Of a DNA stretch of 64,000 nt, positions 1 through 9,143 are shown in pieces. Position numbers and translations under genes: made by a program. Location: assembly GCF_900101915.1 (NCBI RefSeq), contig NZ_FNAL01000001.1, forward strand, positions 248,001 to 312,000. Reading direction: 5' to 3'. The stretch's first letter is position 1; every line of letters begins with the position of its first letter. The stretch is from Psychrobacter pacificensis. GTDB taxonomy: Bacteria; Pseudomonadota; Gammaproteobacteria; Pseudomonadales; Moraxellaceae. The notes beneath the pieces are model-generated. The model was not told the origin of the DNA. It worked only from the letters and a program-made list of their open reading frames with translations, and did not search any database.

Positions 1-2
1 TT

Positions 3-719
3 TTGGTCATTGGGCCAAGATTGGGCCGCTTTGCCCCTGATGGTACGCCAAGACTCATTGCAGGTCACAACATGACGCTATTGGCGCTTGGCGGGTTTAT
101 CTTATGGTTTGGTTGGTTTGGCTTCAATGCTGGATCGACATTATCTATCACTGGAAATATTGGCTTGATTGCCGTCAATACTTTTATCGCTGCGGTCAGT
201 GCGGTGGTGAGCTATATGCTGATTGCTCGGACACTGAGCAAAGCCATTTTGCTCAGTGATAGTGTCAATGCCAGTTTGATTGGTTTGGTGTCTATCACGG
301 CAGGCTGTGCCACAACAACGCCTGTTTTCGCCGTTGTCATCGGTGCCATCGCCTCTGTGGTCTATATTTTATCCACGCAAGCATTATTGAAGCTCAAAAT
401 AGACGACGTGGTATCAGCGGTGGCAGTGCATGGATTCGGCGGTGCATGGGGCACACTCGCGGCTGGATTGTTTTATACAGGGGACTTATTTAACTTATCA
501 CGGCTGGGCGTACAAGCGCTAGGCGTGGGCGTGGCGTTAGCTTGGGGACTGGGGTTGGGTCTTGTGATGTATAAGCTGATTGATCTAAGCTTTGGGTTAA
601 AGGCCAGCCGCTTACATGAGCAGCGTGGCCTTGATTATACCGAGCATGCCGAGCTCGGCTATCCTGAGTTTCAAAAGCAGATGTTCGATGCGAAAAGCCT
701 AACAGAGCGGCATTTATAG
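3..719 (+). CDS. amt: Ammonium transporter Amt family, C-terminal part (partial at left edge)
   Basis: The frame is open to the left edge, so this is the C-terminal 238 residues of a longer protein. It is an inner-membrane channel of the Amt/Mep/Rh family that moves ammonium/ammonia. Visible family features are the FGWFGFNAGST segment, the helix with DSVNASLIGLVSITAGC, and VHGFGGAWGTLAAGLF, which carries a conserved pore histidine. Hydrophobic helices follow each other at regular spacing. The cytoplasmic tail has GLDYTEHAELGYPEF, typical of Amt proteins whose tail contacts a PII protein (family knowledge). The stop lies 11 bases before the next gene, which has a strong ribosome binding site, so the two may be co-transcribed. 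No glnK is visible in the window; it could lie upstream. Confidence 0.95.
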   Translation: MVIGPRLGRFAPDGTPRLIAGHNMTLLALGGFILWFGWFGFNAGSTLSITGNIGLIAVNTFIAAVSAVVSYMLIARTLSKAILLSDSVNASLIGLVSITAGCATTTPVFAVVIGAIASVVYILSTQALLKLKIDDVVSAVAVHGFGGAWGTLAAGLFYTGDLFNLSRLGVQALGVGVALAWGLGLGLVMYKLIDLSFGLKASRLHEQRGLDYTEHAELGYPEFQKQMFDAKSLTERHL

Positions 720-729
720 GAGAGAGCTG

Positions 730-1362
730 ATGAATATTGATACTCAATCCGTCGACCAAACCGTGTCCGCGATGGCAGAGGTGCTGTCAGAGTATTTACA
801 TCCTGAAGAGGTGCGCCTGCTCAAGAGGCAGTGGCAACAGTACTCAACTGTCTCTGTCAAAATGATGCAGCAGTGCATCTTGGATGCGACAAGGCGCTAT
901 CCTGAACTACAAGATCACAAATCTAAAATTCGTAAAGGCTTTTGGGCTACGTTGCAAGTGGATGGTCAGCAGACAGTGGAGTCTGACAGTCACAATGGCC
1001 ATAACGAGACAATCAATGCACCCGTACCTATCTCTGAGCCCGTTCTCGCATTTTATACCGTGATTGAAGCGCTGCGCAGTCAGCTAACGGCAGCAGACAG
1101 TCGCAGCTTTTTTCATAGTATGCACCAAACTGTTTCGCAAGAACGCACCTTCAAAGGGCACCACATCAATATCAATCAATTTTTGGAAGGTAATCGTCCA
1201 CCTGTACCGGACAATGAGCACCTGTTAAACAATCTGATGCAGCTTGCCTATGTGTGCTTGTGCGATATTACTGGTCCTGTAGAGGCAGATGAGATACTGT
1301 TTCAAGCAGCACAAACGGCCAAGCAAAGTTATCCAAAAGCCGTCGTCGAAAAATTATTTTAA
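730..1362 (+). CDS. Uncharacterised 210-residue protein downstream of amt
   Basis: I do not recognise this protein. The start is well supported by AGGAGAG seven to thirteen bases upstream. It looks soluble and mostly helical, with no signal peptide or membrane segment. The N-terminal third has charged helical sequence (EEVRLLKRQWQQYSTV), the middle has a short polar linker rich in His, Asn and Ser (around residues 85-100), and the C-terminal half is again helical with LMQLAYVCLCDITGP and VEADEILFQAAQTAKQSYP. The latter vaguely recalls small regulatory domains, but I cannot name a family. It follows amt closely, so a role connected with nitrogen transport is possible but is only a guess from position. 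Confidence 0.8.
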   Translation: MNIDTQSVDQTVSAMAEVLSEYLHPEEVRLLKRQWQQYSTVSVKMMQQCILDATRRYPELQDHKSKIRKGFWATLQVDGQQTVESDSHNGHNETINAPVPISEPVLAFYTVIEALRSQLTAADSRSFFHSMHQTVSQERTFKGHHININQFLEGNRPPVPDNEHLLNNLMQLAYVCLCDITGPVEADEILFQAAQTAKQSYPKAVVEKLF

Positions 1363-1371
1363 CGTAGCGTT

Positions 1372-1427
1372 GAGCACGTAATGATAAGGTAGGATACCTA
1401 CCTTATCGTTCTTATCGTTACGTGCTC
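1372..1427. repeat. Two-tier inverted repeat downstream of the 210-residue protein gene
   Basis: The outer arms GAGCACGTAA (1372-1381) and TTACGTGCTC (1418-1427) are perfect complements. Inside them lie a second perfect pair, GATAAGGTAGG (1383-1393) and CCTACCTTATC (1397-1407), with a three-base loop. A ten-base bulge lies on one side. The element sits between convergent genes. It has no T-run on either side, so it is not a canonical intrinsic terminator. It may still stabilise or end transcripts. Confidence 0.7.
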
Positions 1428-1465
1428 TCTAGCTTCAAATCAAGCAATCAGTTGTCCAAGCGCTA

Positions 1466-2218
1466 TTAATCGTCTAATAATTGAAGCGGGAAAGTCACCA
1501 CATCAAATGCAAGGGCAAAGGGCAGCAGCACCAGTTTTTGCGCGCTATTTGGTCCATGACGGTTTGTGTTTTTTTGCTGGGTTTGAGTATAAAAACTTAC
1601 CGTATAAGGCTTGGTTAGAGCGCGATAATTTGACTGAATCAAGCTTAAATTACTCACTTGCGGATATATGGCACCTTTTACGGGGACATTAAAACAAAAA
1701 CGCTGGGCACCAATACGTTGATCACTGGCGGAGGTACACTCTCGGGCATTATTTTGTAAAAAGAACTGATAATCTGAGCGTCCAAACTCGTCTTTTAGTT
1801 TGGCATAAGACAGCTTCATCTCCCCTTGGAAATATCCATCGTTATTGGGGACATAAAAATTCATGTCATTGTCAACGTGGATGTCTTTTTGTGTCAGGTT
1901 GGTGAGCAAACTGGTCATCTCAGTCCCACCTTGGGTGAGTACGTAGCTGTTTTTTTCACCAACGATTACCATCGTCGCATTTGGCGTTTTTGGTAATGCT
2001 TGCGCTGGACGGCCAAAAGCGATCACTTGATCTTCTGACAATGTCTGCTTGGTCGTGATGATATGGTTATTACTTTCTAGCAATGAGCTGGTCGCACAGC
2101 CCGACATTGCAAGCACAGAAGTCAGCAAAGTCCCTGTTACCAAAGCTTTTGGGCTTATATGCTTTAGTATGTTATACCTGCTACTGGTCTTGTGAGGGCA
2201 GTCTGGTTGAGAGGTCAT
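1466..2218 (-). CDS. Uncharacterised lipoprotein
   Basis: This is a 250-residue protein of unknown function, exported and probably lipidated. After a polar N-terminus of about 25 residues comes a hydrophobic stretch ending in SVLAMSGCATSS. That is a good signal-peptidase-II lipobox, with the lipidated cysteine at about residue 41. The start is supported by GGAAG upstream. The mature part has no obvious repeats and has three further cysteines. The C-terminus is unusual: LLPFALAFDVVTFPLQLL forms a hydrophobic segment in the last 25 residues and could be a second membrane-interacting helix. A somewhat similar motif (a valine/proline-rich hydrophobic helix with LPF) occurs in the small exported protein at 21242-21682, but I cannot show homology. 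Confidence 0.8.
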   Translation of the reverse strand: MTSQPDCPHKTSSRYNILKHISPKALVTGTLLTSVLAMSGCATSSLLESNNHIITTKQTLSEDQVIAFGRPAQALPKTPNATMVIVGEKNSYVLTQGGTEMTSLLTNLTQKDIHVDNDMNFYVPNNDGYFQGEMKLSYAKLKDEFGRSDYQFFLQNNARECTSASDQRIGAQRFCFNVPVKGAIYPQVSNLSLIQSNYRALTKPYTVSFYTQTQQKNTNRHGPNSAQKLVLLPFALAFDVVTFPLQLLDD

Positions 2219-2364
2219 GCTCAGGCTTCCTTGTCTACTACGGTGAATAAAAATTGCTAATATTATCCAACTTATGTTAGTTTTTTACAAGTTTTGAATG
2301 CAGTTTTAACACCAATTATTAATAAAAAAGCTGATACCAACTCAACTAATACAGGTAGATGTAT

Positions 2365-2832
2365 TTAGTCTAAGGTAATCTTGGTTCCACTTTTGGTAAA
2401 GTTCATCACAAACTGACTCTTAAAATTGCGTACATTGTTTTCGTAAGTCAGCAAGCTACGGGTGAACTGGTGGTAGTCGCTCATGTTTTTGGCATTGACC
2501 ATCAGCATAAAATCAAAATCGCCAGATACTTCATAACAGCTCATCACCTGTGTTTGCGAATCCATCAAACGCTCAAATCGATGTTGCATTGATGTGTTGG
2601 AGCGCTCCATTTCTATCATCACCACTGCGGTCAGACCGTAACCCACTTTATTAGGATTAACGATGGCGACTTGCTTGGTAATCACGCCGCTATCTATCAA
2701 CGCTTGAATACGGCGCTGAGCAGTGGCAACAGACACATGCACTCGTTCTGCGACAGTTTTAAGCGGTAATGTCGCATCATCTTGCAATAAGTTCAAAATA
2801 GCTTTATCAGTGCTGTCTAGGATATGGCTCAT
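2365..2832 (-). CDS. Lrp/AsnC-family transcriptional regulator
   Basis: A 155-residue feast/famine regulator of the Lrp/AsnC family. Residues 1-60 form the winged helix-turn-helix (LDSTDKAILNLLQDDATLPL, then VHVSVATAQRRIQALIDSGV). Residues 65-150 form the RAM/AsnC effector domain, with the typical YEVSGDFDFMLMVNAKNM. The length is normal for the family. A GAGGG ribosome binding site precedes the ATG. It is transcribed divergently from a RarD-type transporter across a 244-base AT-rich spacer. Lrp-type regulators often control a divergent neighbouring transporter, so the RarD-like gene is a plausible target, together with autoregulation. The effector, usually an amino acid, cannot be told from sequence. 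Confidence 0.95.
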   Translation of the reverse strand: MSHILDSTDKAILNLLQDDATLPLKTVAERVHVSVATAQRRIQALIDSGVITKQVAIVNPNKVGYGLTAVVMIEMERSNTSMQHRFERLMDSQTQVMSCYEVSGDFDFMLMVNAKNMSDYHQFTRSLLTYENNVRNFKSQFVMNFTKSGTKITLD

Positions 2833-3076
2833 GATAATGTACCCTCATTAATTATGATTATTAGGTTTTCGATTATAAATATTATCACTAATAATTTAAA
2901 TTTAAGAAAATAGTTATTTATATGACATTATTTTGATAAATTTATCCATAAATACATTTTTATAGAGATAATATATCAAAACACTCTAGTAAAATAGACC
3001 GTACCAATCAGAGCTGCTTTAAAAAAAGAGCGAGTAATTGTGTTTTTATCATCTACTAATAACTACGGTGCTTATC
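2833..3076. promoter_or_regulatory. Divergent AT-rich intergenic region between lrp-type regulator and rarD-like gene
   Basis: This region separates two divergent genes and must hold both promoters. It is strikingly AT-rich, with runs such as TTAGGTTTTCGATTATAAATATTATCACTAATA-type sequence near 2861-2900. Lrp-family proteins bind such AT-rich DNA. I could not fix a unique operator or -35/-10 pair. Confidence 0.4.
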
Positions 3077-4096
3077 ATGTCTATCTCAATGCTCTCCAAT
3101 GTATTCGCTAATGCGCTAGCAACCACTACTTCACGTTTGCCATTGCCTGCGATTTGGACGACTGGTAACACGCAGCAGCGCACGCTGATGTTGGGAGTGT
3201 CATTTGCCATCTTATCCAATATTTTGTTTGGTGTACTTTATGCGTATAGCAGCTTTCTGACGCCTTTGTCAGGCACACAAGTGTTTATCTGGCGTATGCT
3301 GTCAATGTGGGCAGTGTTGGTTGGCTACTTATTGATAAGTGGACGGCTAGGCATGCACATCGATAAATTGCGTGCACTGCGCTCAGTCAAACAGTGGGTT
3401 TGGCTGCTACTACCTACGCCGATATTTTTGAGTCAGCTTTGGCTATTTATGTGGGCACCGGTCAATGGGCAAGGTGTACAAACCGCGATGGGCTATTTTT
3501 TGTTTCCACTCATGATGGTGGTGTTCGGTTGCCTGCTGTTTGGCGAAAAGCTCAGTCGTCTACAGTGGCTTGCGGTCGCATTTGCGGCGGTAGGGGTGTG
3601 TAGTGAAATCATTCGTACGCAGAGTGTTTCTTGGGCGACATTGTGGGTGTGTGGTACTTATCCGATATATTATATCGTGCGTAGACTCCAAGGCATTGAC
3701 GCCATCACTGGTATGCTGGTCGATCTGACCTTGTTTGCCCCATTTGCGCTTGGTTACTTGTACTTTTTTGCACCTAGCAATTTGGCGATGGTAGCAGGGT
3801 CTGGATTTTTGATCATGATGTTAGTTGGTCTTGGCGTTTTGAGCATCCTAGCAATGAAAACCAATATTGATGCCAGCCAAATGCTACCCGTCAATGTCTA
3901 TGGCATGATGAGTTATATAGAACCTGCTTTGCTATTTATATTGGCGGTGACGGTGCTCGGTAATCCGTTTGAATCAGCGATGATCTATAGTTATGGGTTG
4001 ATCTGGTTAGGTATTTCTTGTTTGATTGCTCATGGGATAAAGCAGCTTCGAGCTCGTAAAAGTGTGCCATCATCAATCAAGGGGCAGGTCGCGTAA
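3077..4096 (+). CDS. rarD: RarD-like EamA/DMT-superfamily permease
   Basis: A 339-residue integral membrane protein with about ten hydrophobic segments, of the RarD subgroup of the drug/metabolite transporter superfamily. Family features include GVSFAILSNILFGVLYAY in the first helix, VFIWRMLSMWAVL, NGQGVQTAMGYFLFPLMM, and FGEKLSRLQWLAVAFAAVGV at the end of the first half. The frame extends 13 codons upstream to a TTG at 3038. The ATG at 3077 gives a start closer to the first membrane helix and is preferred, though its ribosome binding site is weak. The substrate is not known for this family; RarD was named for chloramphenicol sensitivity in E. coli. It is divergent from an Lrp-type regulator and converges on smpB across a shared terminator. 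Confidence 0.88.
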   Translation: MSISMLSNVFANALATTTSRLPLPAIWTTGNTQQRTLMLGVSFAILSNILFGVLYAYSSFLTPLSGTQVFIWRMLSMWAVLVGYLLISGRLGMHIDKLRALRSVKQWVWLLLPTPIFLSQLWLFMWAPVNGQGVQTAMGYFLFPLMMVVFGCLLFGEKLSRLQWLAVAFAAVGVCSEIIRTQSVSWATLWVCGTYPIYYIVRRLQGIDAITGMLVDLTLFAPFALGYLYFFAPSNLAMVAGSGFLIMMLVGLGVLSILAMKTNIDASQMLPVNVYGMMSYIEPALLFILAVTVLGNPFESAMIYSYGLIWLGISCLIAHGIKQLRARKSVPSSIKGQVA

Positions 4097-4310
4097 GCGG
4101 CTAGTATGGTAGTTAATGAGTATTGTCAGTCACGAGTATTAACAGTTGATAAGTATAGTGGATCCAATTTAAAAATGTTATAGCGTTACTGGTATAAATT
4201 TTCCTTGCTTGCTGTATACACAGAGGCTGTGAAAAATTCATCCCAGTAGCTCTTTGGAACTTATGACATTTTTGTTTTGAACTGACTATATAAGCATTAA
4301 TAAGGTACAA

Positions 4311-4348
4311 AAAAGGACGGCTCAATATTTACTGAGCCGTCCTTTTTT
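4311..4348. terminator. Bidirectional intrinsic terminator between rarD-like gene and smpB
   Basis: A 14-bp perfect stem, AAAAGGACGGCTCA (4311-4324) with TGAGCCGTCCTTTT (4333-4346), closes an eight-base loop and is followed by T residues on both strands. It sits just past the stop of smpB (minus strand) and also ends transcripts from the convergent rarD-like gene. The 280 bases between that gene and the stem hold no supported gene. Confidence 0.9.
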
Positions 4349-4380
4349 ATAATGATTGTTCGACAATACTTGAATGAATA

Positions 4381-4857
4381 TTAACCCAAGTGCTGCTTGA
4401 AACCACGCTGCTTATCACGTTCCCAGTCACGATCTTTTAACGTCTTACGTTTGTCATGCTGCTTTTTACCTAGTGCGAGGCCGATTTGGCATTTCACTAG
4501 CGAGTTTTTCCAGTAGCAAGACAGCGGTACGCAAGCGTAGCCTTTTTGATTGATTGCTCCAGACAGTTTTTCGATTTCACGACGATTGAGCAGCAGTTTA
4601 CGGGTACGAATACTGTCTGGACTGACGTGCGTAGAGCTCGATAGTAATGGCTGAATGTGCGCACCAAATAAGAAAGCTTCGTTATTGCGAAATATGACGT
4701 ACGCTTCAGTGATGGTCATTTTTCCTGCACGAATGGCTTTGACTTCCCAGCCTTGCAATGCCAGTCCCGCTTCAAAGGTTTCTTCGATAAAATATTCATG
4801 ACGCGCCTTTTTGTTGGCGCAAATCTGATTATCAGGTTTTTTTGATTTTTTTGACAT
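4381..4857 (-). CDS. smpB: SsrA-binding protein SmpB
   Basis: A 158-residue partner of tmRNA in trans-translation. It brings tmRNA to ribosomes stalled on broken messages. The sequence shows the SmpB fold throughout: [20 protein letters not shown] at the start, [28 protein letters not shown], and the basic C-terminal tail [20 protein letters not shown]. The longer reading frame to 4887 is not preferred because GGAGAA stands three bases upstream of the ATG at 4857. The gene is monocistronic, with its own terminator. The tmRNA gene (ssrA) was not found in this window. Confidence 0.97.
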   Translation of the reverse strand: MSKKSKKPDNQICANKKARHEYFIEETFEAGLALQGWEVKAIRAGKMTITEAYVIFRNNEAFLFGAHIQPLLSSSTHVSPDSIRTRKLLLNRREIEKLSGAINQKGYACVPLSCYWKNSLVKCQIGLALGKKQHDKRKTLKDRDWERDKQRGFKQHLG

Positions 4858-5058
4858 AATTTCTCCATAAGGATTGCCTAAAAACACAGGCGCCTTATTT
4901 GACCAGTCCTACTAATTCCTCATCTTAACCCATTCAATGGTATTGAATTTTATTTGGATTATAAGTCAGATGAGTCGAACCGCCTATTGTATCAAAGCCT
5001 CTGGTGAAAAGGTAAATCGGCTGTTAGGACAAATGTAGCAGATAAGTATTAAGTTTGA

Positions 5059-5628
<570 letters not shown>

Positions 5629-5696
5629 AAGATGCTGCATTAAAAATACTCTGCTAGCACTTGCTAAAACAGTCAAGCGCAGCCAGATAGGGCTAA

Positions 5697-5972
<276 letters not shown>

Positions 5973-6027
5973 AATCTTGATAAGCGATTGATGACGTTTG
6001 GGTTTACAACGTTTTAGGGACAATATA

Positions 6028-7347
6028 ATGACCAGCAATACAATGACAACCAAATCCATGCAAGTAGCCAGTGAGTTCGATCAGCAACATCTTTGGCATC
6101 CATATGCCAGCCTACCACCCATCTATTCCAATATCGTTATCGATCGCGCTGAAGGGATTTATATCATTACTGAAGACGGCACGCGCTTAATTGATGGTAT
6201 GTCGTCATGGTGGGCGAGCGTCCATGGCTACAATCATCCTAAGCTAAATGACGCACTGACTCAGCAGCTGGGTAAAATGGCGCACGTGATGTTTGGTGGC
6301 TTGACCCACCAGCCAGCGATAGATTTGGGCAAAAAATTGCTTGGCATTGTGCCTTCTGGTCTCGATGCGATTTTTTATGCGGACAGTGGCAGTATCGCCG
6401 TAGAAGTGGCACTAAAAATGGCGCTGCAATATCAAGTGGCTGCCAAGCGCCCAAACAAGCAACAGTTTGCCTCGACCCATTCAGGCTATTACGGTGATAC
6501 GTGGCATGCCATGAGTGTCTGTGATCCTATCAATGGAATGCACAGTCTGTATGGCAAGCAATTACCGATGCAACATTTCGTTCCAGCACCGCCACTTGGG
6601 TTTGATCGCGTATTGACAGTAGATGATCGTGAAACATTAGCTCAGTTTTTTGCAGAGTATGGCGCGCAGCTGGCAGGATTTATTATCGAGCCGATTATTC
6701 AGGGCGCAGGCGGCATGCGTTTTTATAACCCTGAATACTTGCGGCTATTACGCGCACTTTGTGATAAGTACAATGTACTCTTGATAGCGGATGAGATTGC
6801 CACTGGGTTTGGGCGTAGTGGCAAACTATTTGCGTGTGAACATGCTGGTATCAGCCCTGATATCATGACCATTGGCAAGGCGCTGACCGGCGGCTACATG
6901 ACTTTTGCCGCAACGCTATGTACCCGCAAAATTGCCGATACCATTCACAATAGCGACTATCCAGCGCTGATGCATGGTCCGACCTTTATGGGTAATCCGC
7001 TCGCCTGTGCGGTCGCCTGTGCATCGATTGATTTGATCCTGTCTTATGATATCGAAACGCGTACTGCCAGTATGCAACGTACGATGGAGCAAGCCCTGAC
7101 GTCAGCTGCACAGCTGGCAGGTGTTGCCGAGGTACGTTGTTTGGGCGCAGTTGCTGTGATTGAGTTAGAAGACGCTGTTGATATGCCCATTTTTCAGTCT
7201 TTATTGATTGATCATGGCATCTGGGTCAGACCCTTTGGTAAGTTGGTATACATCATGCCTCCTTATGTGATTACTGATGATGAACTGACCACCTTATGCC
7301 AAGCGCTGCTAAAAGTAGTACGTAAATATTTAGAACATCGAGGTTAA
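6028..7347 (+). CDS. bioA: Adenosylmethionine-8-amino-7-oxononanoate aminotransferase
   Basis: A 439-residue class-III aminotransferase that makes 7,8-diaminopelargonate (DAPA) from KAPA with S-adenosylmethionine as amino donor, in biotin synthesis. BioA signatures include LWHPYASLPP near the N-terminus, DGMSSWWASVHGYNHP, the cofactor region STHSGYYGDTWHAMSV, and the PLP-lysine region MTIGKALTGGYM. The frame extends back to a TTG at 5998, but the ATG at 6028 has AGGGA upstream and fits the family length. bioD starts two bases after its stop, so bioA-bioD form an operon. bioB, bioF, bioC and birA are not in this window. Confidence 0.96.
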   Translation: MTSNTMTTKSMQVASEFDQQHLWHPYASLPPIYSNIVIDRAEGIYIITEDGTRLIDGMSSWWASVHGYNHPKLNDALTQQLGKMAHVMFGGLTHQPAIDLGKKLLGIVPSGLDAIFYADSGSIAVEVALKMALQYQVAAKRPNKQQFASTHSGYYGDTWHAMSVCDPINGMHSLYGKQLPMQHFVPAPPLGFDRVLTVDDRETLAQFFAEYGAQLAGFIIEPIIQGAGGMRFYNPEYLRLLRALCDKYNVLLIADEIATGFGRSGKLFACEHAGISPDIMTIGKALTGGYMTFAATLCTRKIADTIHNSDYPALMHGPTFMGNPLACAVACASIDLILSYDIETRTASMQRTMEQALTSAAQLAGVAEVRCLGAVAVIELEDAVDMPIFQSLLIDHGIWVRPFGKLVYIMPPYVITDDELTTLCQALLKVVRKYLEHRG

Positions 7348-7349
7348 CC

Positions 7350-8066
7350 ATGAGCGTGCTATTTGTATCCGGCATTGATACCGACATTGGCAAAACCTAT
7401 GCCACGGGTCTGCTTGCTAAATCATTAATGCAGCAAGGTGTGAACGTTATCACGCAAAAGTTGGTACAAACAGGCATCAGTAAACAAGCAGATGGCGAAC
7501 TAGGTATTGCGGATGATATTGTAAGTCACCGTCAATTGATGCAGATGCCATTACAGCCATGCGATCTGGACTTTACCACCTGTCCTTATCGCTATGAGAA
7601 GCCTGCGTCACCGCATCTGTCCGCAGCATTGGCCAATCAGCCTCTTAACATCAATGTGATTACTGATGCCACCAACGCATTGCAAGCCGATTATGAGTTG
7701 GTGTTGCTTGAAGGGGCAGGCGGGCTACTGGTACCGATAAATGAGCAACTATTAACCTTGGACTATATTGCCAAGCAGGGCTATCCTATCGTCTTGGTCA
7801 CCTCTGGCCGACTGGGCAGCATCAATCATACGTTGCTTAGTTTGGAGGCGATAAAATCGCGCGGCTTAATGATCCATAGTGTGATTTACAATCATATCCA
7901 TGATGATGCTGAACAAACGGATGCTGAGATTGCAAATAGTACCATTGATTTTTTGCAGGCGTATTTGGCTTGCCATTATCCCAAAGCGCACTGGCTGGTC
8001 TTGGCCAAACAAGCAAATGAACATTCAGATGTTGCTGACATAGCCTTGCCAACAACGTTTATCTAA
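7350..8066 (+). CDS. bioD: Dethiobiotin synthetase
   Basis: A 238-residue ATP-dependent enzyme that closes the ureido ring of DAPA with CO2 to give dethiobiotin, directly after BioA in the biotin pathway. The P-loop SGIDTDIGKTYATG is at residues 6-19. LEGAGGLLVPINEQ is the conserved carboxylate/ATP loop, and VTSGRLGSINHTLLSLEAI is characteristic. It is translationally linked to bioA (two-base gap). The length is normal. Confidence 0.96.
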   Translation: MSVLFVSGIDTDIGKTYATGLLAKSLMQQGVNVITQKLVQTGISKQADGELGIADDIVSHRQLMQMPLQPCDLDFTTCPYRYEKPASPHLSAALANQPLNINVITDATNALQADYELVLLEGAGGLLVPINEQLLTLDYIAKQGYPIVLVTSGRLGSINHTLLSLEAIKSRGLMIHSVIYNHIHDDAEQTDAEIANSTIDFLQAYLACHYPKAHWLVLAKQANEHSDVADIALPTTFI

Positions 8067-8144
8067 GTTTTTGTGTCTTTTAGGTAGTCATAGTCATTCT
8101 AAAAATAAGCCGAAAAGACATTCCCATACAGGCGTTAGTTTTGC

Positions 8145-8150
8145 TATACT
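8145..8150 (+). promoter_or_regulatory. Probable -10 element of the RNase P RNA promoter
   Basis: TATACT lies eight bases before the predicted 5' end of rnpB. A weak -35 candidate TTCCCA at 8121-8126 is 18 bases upstream. The spacing to the RNA start fits, but the -35 match is poor. Confidence 0.5.
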
Positions 8151-8157
8151 AGCGCGC

Positions 8158-8539
<382 letters not shown>

Positions 8540-8619
8540 TTTTTTATCATTTGTTGTAGTAAGTAAGTGCAGTTAATTTGAATGACATTCATTTTTTTGC
8601 AAAAAATGCCCATTAGGGG

Positions 8620-8648
8620 TTGACGGCGGTCAGCAGCTTGGGCATAAT
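8620..8648 (+). promoter_or_regulatory. Sigma-70-type promoter of the tRNA gene
   Basis: TTGACG (8620-8625) and CATAAT (8643-8648) are separated by exactly 17 bases. The expected transcript start near 8655 is about eight bases before the tRNA. A G+C-rich stretch follows the -10 box, as in stringently controlled stable-RNA promoters. Confidence 0.8.
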
Positions 8649-8662
8649 GTGCAGCCTAAAAC

Positions 8663-8739
8663 GGCGATGTAGCTCAGCTGGTTAGAGCGCACGACTCATA
8701 ATCGTGAGGTCGAGAGTTCAAGTCTCTCCATCGCCACCA
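8663..8739 (+). tRNA. tRNA with CAU anticodon (tRNA-Met, or tRNA-Ile2)
   Basis: A full 77-nt cloverleaf. Acceptor GGCGATG pairs with CATCGCC, followed by discriminator A and an encoded CCA. The D arm is AGCTCAGCTGGTTAGAGC. The anticodon stem CACGA/TCGTG closes the loop CTCATAA, and the T arm is GAGAG-TTCAAGT-CTCTC. Anticodon CAU fits elongator methionine or the lysidine-modified tRNA-Ile2. The first acceptor pair is G-C, so it is not initiator tRNA. Sequence alone here does not settle Met versus Ile2. Confidence 0.95.
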
Positions 8740-8753
8740 TATATAGCAGTATT

Positions 8754-8787
8754 AAAAAGCCAATCTCTCTGGGATTGGCTTTTTTTT
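8754..8787 (+). terminator. Intrinsic terminator of the tRNA gene
   Basis: AAAAGCCAATC pairs with GATTGGCTTTT around a short loop (CTCTGG region), followed by eight T residues, 15 bases after the tRNA 3' end. The 350 bases from here to lepA hold no open frame of note; they must contain the lepA promoter, which I could not fix. Confidence 0.9.
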
Positions 8788-9143
8788 GCCTGAAATAATC
8801 TTTCATTTACAAGGTTTGTATGTGCTATTGCTTAGTCAAATACTCCTTGTTAGATGTCTGTCAGTCTCGCTTACTTGATAAATACTTTCTCTGCTACTAA
8901 AATCGCCTTACTTTGCAGTAGAAAACTGCTAGAATACTCTTTGGTATGTGCGTACAAAAGCGCAGCAGAGTTACCGTACTAAGTACTGGGCTTTAGGCGA
9001 GGTTATCCATTCTAAGGATTACGATCGACACAACAGCTGACCTGTAGCATACGTTTTAACGAAGCATACCTATCTTATCAAGTGTACTTGACCATATTTA
9101 TCTCTTATCTTTATTCTATCACCTTTAATTTAGTAGGCGCTTT

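Noticed and set aside
4113..4325. 70-codon minus-strand frame between rarD-like gene and smpB
   Set aside because: Runs into the terminator stem and has no ribosome binding site or recognisable feature.
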